Shown piece by piece: positions 5,914 through 8,630 of a DNA stretch of 8,630 nt. The translations under genes and the position numbers were made by a program. Numbering within the stretch: the first letter of the stretch is position 1; each line of letters starts with the position of its first letter. The DNA is from Verrucomicrobiota bacterium (lineage in GTDB: Bacteria > Verrucomicrobiota > Verrucomicrobiia > Limisphaerales > UBA1100), in NCBI GenBank assembly GCA_028872685.1, contig JAPKEI010000108.1:1-8630 (forward strand), written 5' to 3'. Below the pieces are notes generated by a model. The model was not told the DNA's origin. It was given only the letters and a program-made list of their open reading frames with translations, and ran no database searches.

Positions 5914-7795
5914 AAATTTTGACGTCATCGTCGTTGGCGCCGGCCACGCGGGGGTTGAGGCCGCGCTGGCGGCTGCGCGGATTGGCTGCGAGGTGCTGAT
6001 GTTGACCACTAATGTGGATACAATCGGACAAATGAGCTGCAATCCGGCGATTGGCGGCTTGGCAAAAGGCCATTTGGCGCGGGAAATTGACGCGCTCGGC
6101 GGGGAAATGGGTAAGTGCACAGATATGACGGGGTTGCAGTTTCGAATGCTGAACCTCAAAAAAGGCCCCGCTGTGTGGGCGCCGCGTGCGCAATGCGACA
6201 AAAAAGCCTATCAATTTCGGATGAAATGGGTTTGCGAGCGCGAGCCGAATCTCACCATACAGCAAGGGCAGGTTTCCGAGTTGATCCATAAGGATCGGGA
6301 AGTGCTTGGCGTGGAAACGGCGATGGGCGTGCAGTATTTTGGCAAGACGACCGTCATCACCACGGGCACATTTTTGCGCGGGCTGATGCACGTGGGTGAT
6401 GCGAAGCAAAAAGGCGGCCGCTCGGGTGAAGCGGCCGAAACGGGGTTGTCCGGATCGCTACAGGAAGTGGGATTGGAGCTCGGTCGCCTCAAGACCGGTA
6501 CGCCACCACGGTTGCTCAAGCGCTCCATTGATTTTTCCGAACTCGAGGAACAGCCTGGAGATGAGCCGGTGCCGTATTTTTCTTTTTGGAAGGATATTGA
6601 TAAAGATGAAATGTTCCACGTGGAACAGAATGAAAACTCGTATCCGAAGGGTTCCATTTTGGAACAAATCGGGGGACAGTTAAAATGCTGGATTACATCG
6701 ACTAGCGCCAAAACGGCCTCAATTATTAGGGAAAACCTGCATCTATCGCCGATGTATTCGGGCGTGATCGACGGCGTTGGACCGCGATATTGCCCCTCGA
6801 TTGAGGATAAAATCGTGCGGTTTGAGGACAAAGAGAGCCATCAGATATTCCTGGAACCGGAGGGCATTGCCACGGATGAAATTTATGTCAATGGGTTTTC
6901 GACTTGTTTGCCCTTTGAAGTGCAGATCGAAATGGTGCGTACGATCAAGGGCTGTGAGAATGCCGAAATCCTTCGGCCGGCTTATGCGGTGGAATATGAT
7001 TTTGCATCGCCCCGGCAGCTCCACCCTTCCCTCGAATCCAAGCCGTGCCGCAACCTGTTTTTGGCTGGGCAAATTAATGGCACTTCCGGTTACGAAGAAG
7101 CCGGCGCCCAGGGGCTTATGGCCGGCATCAATGCTGCGCTTCGCGTTCAGGCAAAGGAGCCATTGGTGCTGCGGCGCGACCAGGCGTACATTGGGGTGCT
7201 CATTGATGATCTTATCACGAAGGGAACTCTTGAGCCTTATCGGATGTTTACTAGCCGCGCCGAGTATAGATTACTGTTACGCCAGGACAACGCAGATATG
7301 CGGCTATCAGAAATCGGTAACGATAAAGGAGTGCTTTCCAGCCGTTATATTGATGTTTTTTGCAAGAAAAAAATTGCAGTGGAAAATGAGATTGAGCGGT
7401 TGGGTAAGACTTTTGAGGGATCAATTTCATTGGCGCAGGTGTTGCGGCGGAATGATGTGAATTACGAAACCCTGCCGCAGCGCGATGAAGCACTATCGGA
7501 AGAGGTTCGGCGGCAAGTGGAGATAACGGTTAAATATGCCGGCTACGTGGAGCGGCAAGAGGCGGAGGTGGCGCGTTTCCGCACGATGGAGGACAAGCAG
7601 ATTCCGGATTGGCTGGACTATGCCGGTATCACGGGCTTGCGCAATGAGGCGCGGCAGAAGCTCATAGACCATCAGCCCGCCACACTTGGCCAGGCTTCCC
7701 GCATTTCCGGTATTTCGCCTTCGGATATCAGCCTCGTGATGGTTCATATGAAGCGCGGCCCAAAAAAGACCAAGGCGGCTGGCGTGAGTGAGTGA
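5894..7795 (+). CDS. mnmG: tRNA uridine-5-carboxymethylaminomethyl modification enzyme MnmG (GidA)
   Basis: MnmG works with MnmE to modify U34 in the wobble position of several tRNAs, using FAD and methylene-tetrahydrofolate. The 633 residues agree with the family length. Visible are the FAD-binding GAGHAGVEAA (15-24), SCNPAIGGLAKGHL (48-61, with the conserved cysteine C49), the second conserved cysteine C265 (KCWIT), the signature GPRYCPSIEDK (296-306), the signature AGQINGTSGYEEAGAQG (391-407), TSRAEYRLLLRQDNADMRL (453-471) and the C-terminal helical MnmE/tRNA-binding part (about 550-620, ending in SGISPSDISLVMVHMKR). The ATG at 5894 is chosen because the FAD motif then falls at the usual distance; ATG 5888 is two codons upstream. 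Either start lies within pgi, so translation is probably coupled. The stretch between F231 and C265 is 33 residues against about 12 in the E. coli protein as I recall it, and this longer loop holds a parS-like site. All key residues are intact. Confidence 0.96.
   Translation: MSFRYPKNFDVIVVGAGHAGVEAALAAARIGCEVLMLTTNVDTIGQMSCNPAIGGLAKGHLAREIDALGGEMGKCTDMTGLQFRMLNLKKGPAVWAPRAQCDKKAYQFRMKWVCEREPNLTIQQGQVSELIHKDREVLGVETAMGVQYFGKTTVITTGTFLRGLMHVGDAKQKGGRSGEAAETGLSGSLQEVGLELGRLKTGTPPRLLKRSIDFSELEEQPGDEPVPYFSFWKDIDKDEMFHVEQNENSYPKGSILEQIGGQLKCWITSTSAKTASIIRENLHLSPMYSGVIDGVGPRYCPSIEDKIVRFEDKESHQIFLEPEGIATDEIYVNGFSTCLPFEVQIEMVRTIKGCENAEILRPAYAVEYDFASPRQLHPSLESKPCRNLFLAGQINGTSGYEEAGAQGLMAGINAALRVQAKEPLVLRRDQAYIGVLIDDLITKGTLEPYRMFTSRAEYRLLLRQDNADMRLSEIGNDKGVLSSRYIDVFCKKKIAVENEIERLGKTFEGSISLAQVLRRNDVNYETLPQRDEALSEEVRRQVEITVKYAGYVERQEAEVARFRTMEDKQIPDWLDYAGITGLRNEARQKLIDHQPATLGQASRISGISPSDISLVMVHMKRGPKKTKAAGVSE
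6612..6627. other. parS: parS-like centromere site, copy 2 (inside mnmG)
   Basis: This is the same perfect palindrome as copy 1, TGTTCCACGTGGAACA. The shared sequence extends left as TGAARTG, so 20 of 21 bases match. It is read in the same codon phase as copy 1, giving M-F-H-V-E-Q (MnmG residues 240-245). It lies in a segment of MnmG that is longer than in the E. coli protein. Two identical 16-mers of this kind within 1.2 kb are very unlikely by chance. Confidence 0.85.
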
Positions 7796-7798
7796 AGG

Positions 7799-7847
7799 AT
7801 TGGGAAATCCCAATGACCAAACCCCCAAGGCCCAAGAAAACTCCAAT
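7799..7847. repeat. Degenerate palindromic intergenic repeat (TTGGTCATTGGG type)
   Basis: In the 85-bp gap between the convergent mnmG and LRR genes, ATTGGG (7799-7804) and CCCAAT (7809-7814) form a 6-bp hairpin with loop AAAT. They are followed by GACCAAACCCCCAAGGCCCAAG and ACTCCAAT. On the minus strand this reads as stuttering TTGG/ATTGGG words with TTTGGTCATTGGG. It resembles dispersed intergenic repeats that I recall from Verrucomicrobiota and Planctomycetota genomes. There is no T run, so it is not a standard terminator. Only one copy is visible here, so its repeat nature is inferred. Confidence 0.35.
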
Positions 7848-7873
7848 CCGCTAATTGAAAAGAAAAGTGGGGC

Positions 7874-7889
7874 AACCGCCTTAGCGGTT
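7874..7889 (-). terminator. Possible weak terminator hairpin over the LRR gene stop codon
   Basis: AACCGC (7874-7879) and GCGGTT (7884-7889) form a 6-bp stem with a 4-base loop that contains the stop codon of the minus-strand LRR gene. On that strand the stem is followed by GCCCCAC and only then by TTTTCTTTTC, so the T tract is displaced. It may help end LRR transcription before the convergent mnmG gene. Confidence 0.25.
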
Positions 7890-8612
7890 TATGGTGGCTT
7901 GGGGCATGGACTCGATGAGTTCGGCGACCATTCGGTCGGTGATGAAATTTCCCTTTATATTTAGGAACTTCAGGAAGTCGTAGCCTTTGAGCCACTTGGC
8001 ACCTTCGTCGGAGATGTGGTTGTAATTCAGCGTGAGGCTTTCGAGGTTCACCAGTTTGCTGAGATGCTCCACTCCGTCGTCGCGGATGTTGTTTTCCTCG
8101 AGGTCGAGATGGGTGAGGTTGTAGAGATTTTTCAGGTGTTGCAGTCCGCGATGGGTCACGCTGGTATTGGAAAGGTTGAGCGACTGCAGGTTGTGCATAT
8201 TACTTAGATGCTGGAGGCCCACATCCGTCACGCGCGTGGCAGAGAGTGAAAGCCGGGTGAGGCTTTCTATTTTTGAAAGATGGGCGAGTCCATCATCACC
8301 TACCTCAGTGATATCTAGAATCAACTCACGCAGCCGCGAAAGTTCGCTGAGCGGTTCGAGGCCTTTGTTGGTGAGCGCGCAATCTGTGGCATCAAGCACC
8401 TCCAAATGCTCTAACTGCCCGAGCAATTCAAACCCCTCATCACCCACGCGCGCGTTGTATTTTATGAAGAGCAGCGTGGTTTCGGCATCATCATTCGAAA
8501 TAATTCGCCGAGCAATCGCACGCACGCCCATCCCAAGATTCCCATCATGCTCCGCCACCGCCACAACCAGCGGATCCGGTGGTGCTTTTTTTTCATGTTC
8601 GTTGTTGGACAT
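7881..8612 (-). CDS. Leucine-rich-repeat protein of unknown function, start near the window edge
   Basis: From the ATG at 8612 the product is 243 residues without a signal peptide or membrane segment. After a 55-residue N-terminal part (including LVVAVAEHDGNLGMGVRAIA at 15-34) come seven full 24-residue leucine-rich repeats (56-79, 80-103, 104-127, 128-151, 152-175, 176-199, 200-223) and a final partial one (224-243). The pattern is VTDxGLxxLxxLxxLxxLxLxxTx. This is the 24-residue type common in Planctomycetota and Verrucomicrobiota, expected to form a curved solenoid for protein binding. No enzyme domain is visible. The reading frame stays open to the edge of the window (TTG at 8630), and the ATG lacks a well-spaced ribosome site, so a longer protein starting outside cannot be excluded. 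The gene converges on mnmG. The binding partner is unknown. Confidence 0.8.
   Translation of the reverse strand: MSNNEHEKKAPPDPLVVAVAEHDGNLGMGVRAIARRIISNDDAETTLLFIKYNARVGDEGFELLGQLEHLEVLDATDCALTNKGLEPLSELSRLRELILDITEVGDDGLAHLSKIESLTRLSLSATRVTDVGLQHLSNMHNLQSLNLSNTSVTHRGLQHLKNLYNLTHLDLEENNIRDDGVEHLSKLVNLESLTLNYNHISDEGAKWLKGYDFLKFLNIKGNFITDRMVAELIESMPQATINR
7884..8447 (-). repeat. Tandem leucine-rich-repeat array (about 72 bp per unit)
   Basis: This is the coding stretch of the seven complete and one partial 24-residue repeats of the LRR protein. The units are conserved in protein pattern (V/I/L-T/S/G-D at the start, GL at positions 5-6, L at 9, 12, 15 and 18) but diverged in DNA sequence. That indicates an old array rather than a recent expansion. 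Confidence 0.75.
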
Positions 8613-8630
8613 AAAAATGCGGTCTCTCAA

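Noticed and set aside
6013..6021. TGTGGATAC as a DnaA box and sign of oriC
   Set aside because: It is a single copy with one mismatch, inside conserved mnmG coding sequence, with no cluster of boxes or AT-rich unwinding region nearby.
6389..6394. CACGTG core in mnmG as a third parS site
   Set aside because: The flanks (GATG and GGTG) do not match GTTC/GAAC, so only the common 6-bp core is present.
5699..6409. Long minus-strand open frame (236 codons) opposite pgi and mnmG
   Set aside because: It is a shadow of the coding strand, with low-complexity composition and no recognisable domain, and it lies opposite two certain genes.

Overview
The window looks like a chromosomal segment from a Verrucomicrobiota-type bacterium. 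That placement is inference: it rests on moderate GC, weak or absent Shine-Dalgarno sequences, the Pgi and MnmG sequence types, two secreted enzymes behind leuA, a 24-residue leucine-rich-repeat protein and a TTGGTCATTGGG-like intergenic element. No rRNA, tRNA, CRISPR, transposase or prophage gene is visible.

Layout, left to right. (1) A small cysteine-rich protein on the plus strand (100-405). (2) A gene-free stretch (406-691) ending in a strong plus-strand intrinsic terminator. Just upstream of the terminator lie nested inverted repeats that can fold into a 13-bp helix enclosing a pseudoknot, so I propose a small structured RNA at about 512-679. (3) A minus-strand cluster read from right to left: leuA (2-isopropylmalate synthase), a secreted DUF922-type zinc protease and a secreted PHP-domain phosphoesterase. 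(4) A 92-bp divergent promoter region. (5) A plus-strand pair, pgi (glucose-6-phosphate isomerase) and mnmG (tRNA wobble-uridine modification), whose reading frames overlap by 20 bp. (6) A short convergent gap with a degenerate palindromic repeat. (7) A minus-strand leucine-rich-repeat protein whose upstream end lies at the window edge.

The most striking signal is a perfect 16-bp palindrome, TGTTCCACGTGGAACA, present once in pgi (5432-5447) and once in mnmG (6612-6627), 1180 bp apart. It matches the bacterial parS centromere site bound by ParB. Both copies sit in the same codon phase and both encode FHVEQ. In MnmG the copy lies in a loop about 20 residues longer than the E. coli equivalent. 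The window is therefore probably part of the chromosome-partitioning (origin-proximal) region, although parA, parB and oriC themselves are not in it.

The housekeeping genes (leuA, pgi, mnmG) appear intact and ordinary. The parS pair and the candidate RNA are the two items most worth following up.
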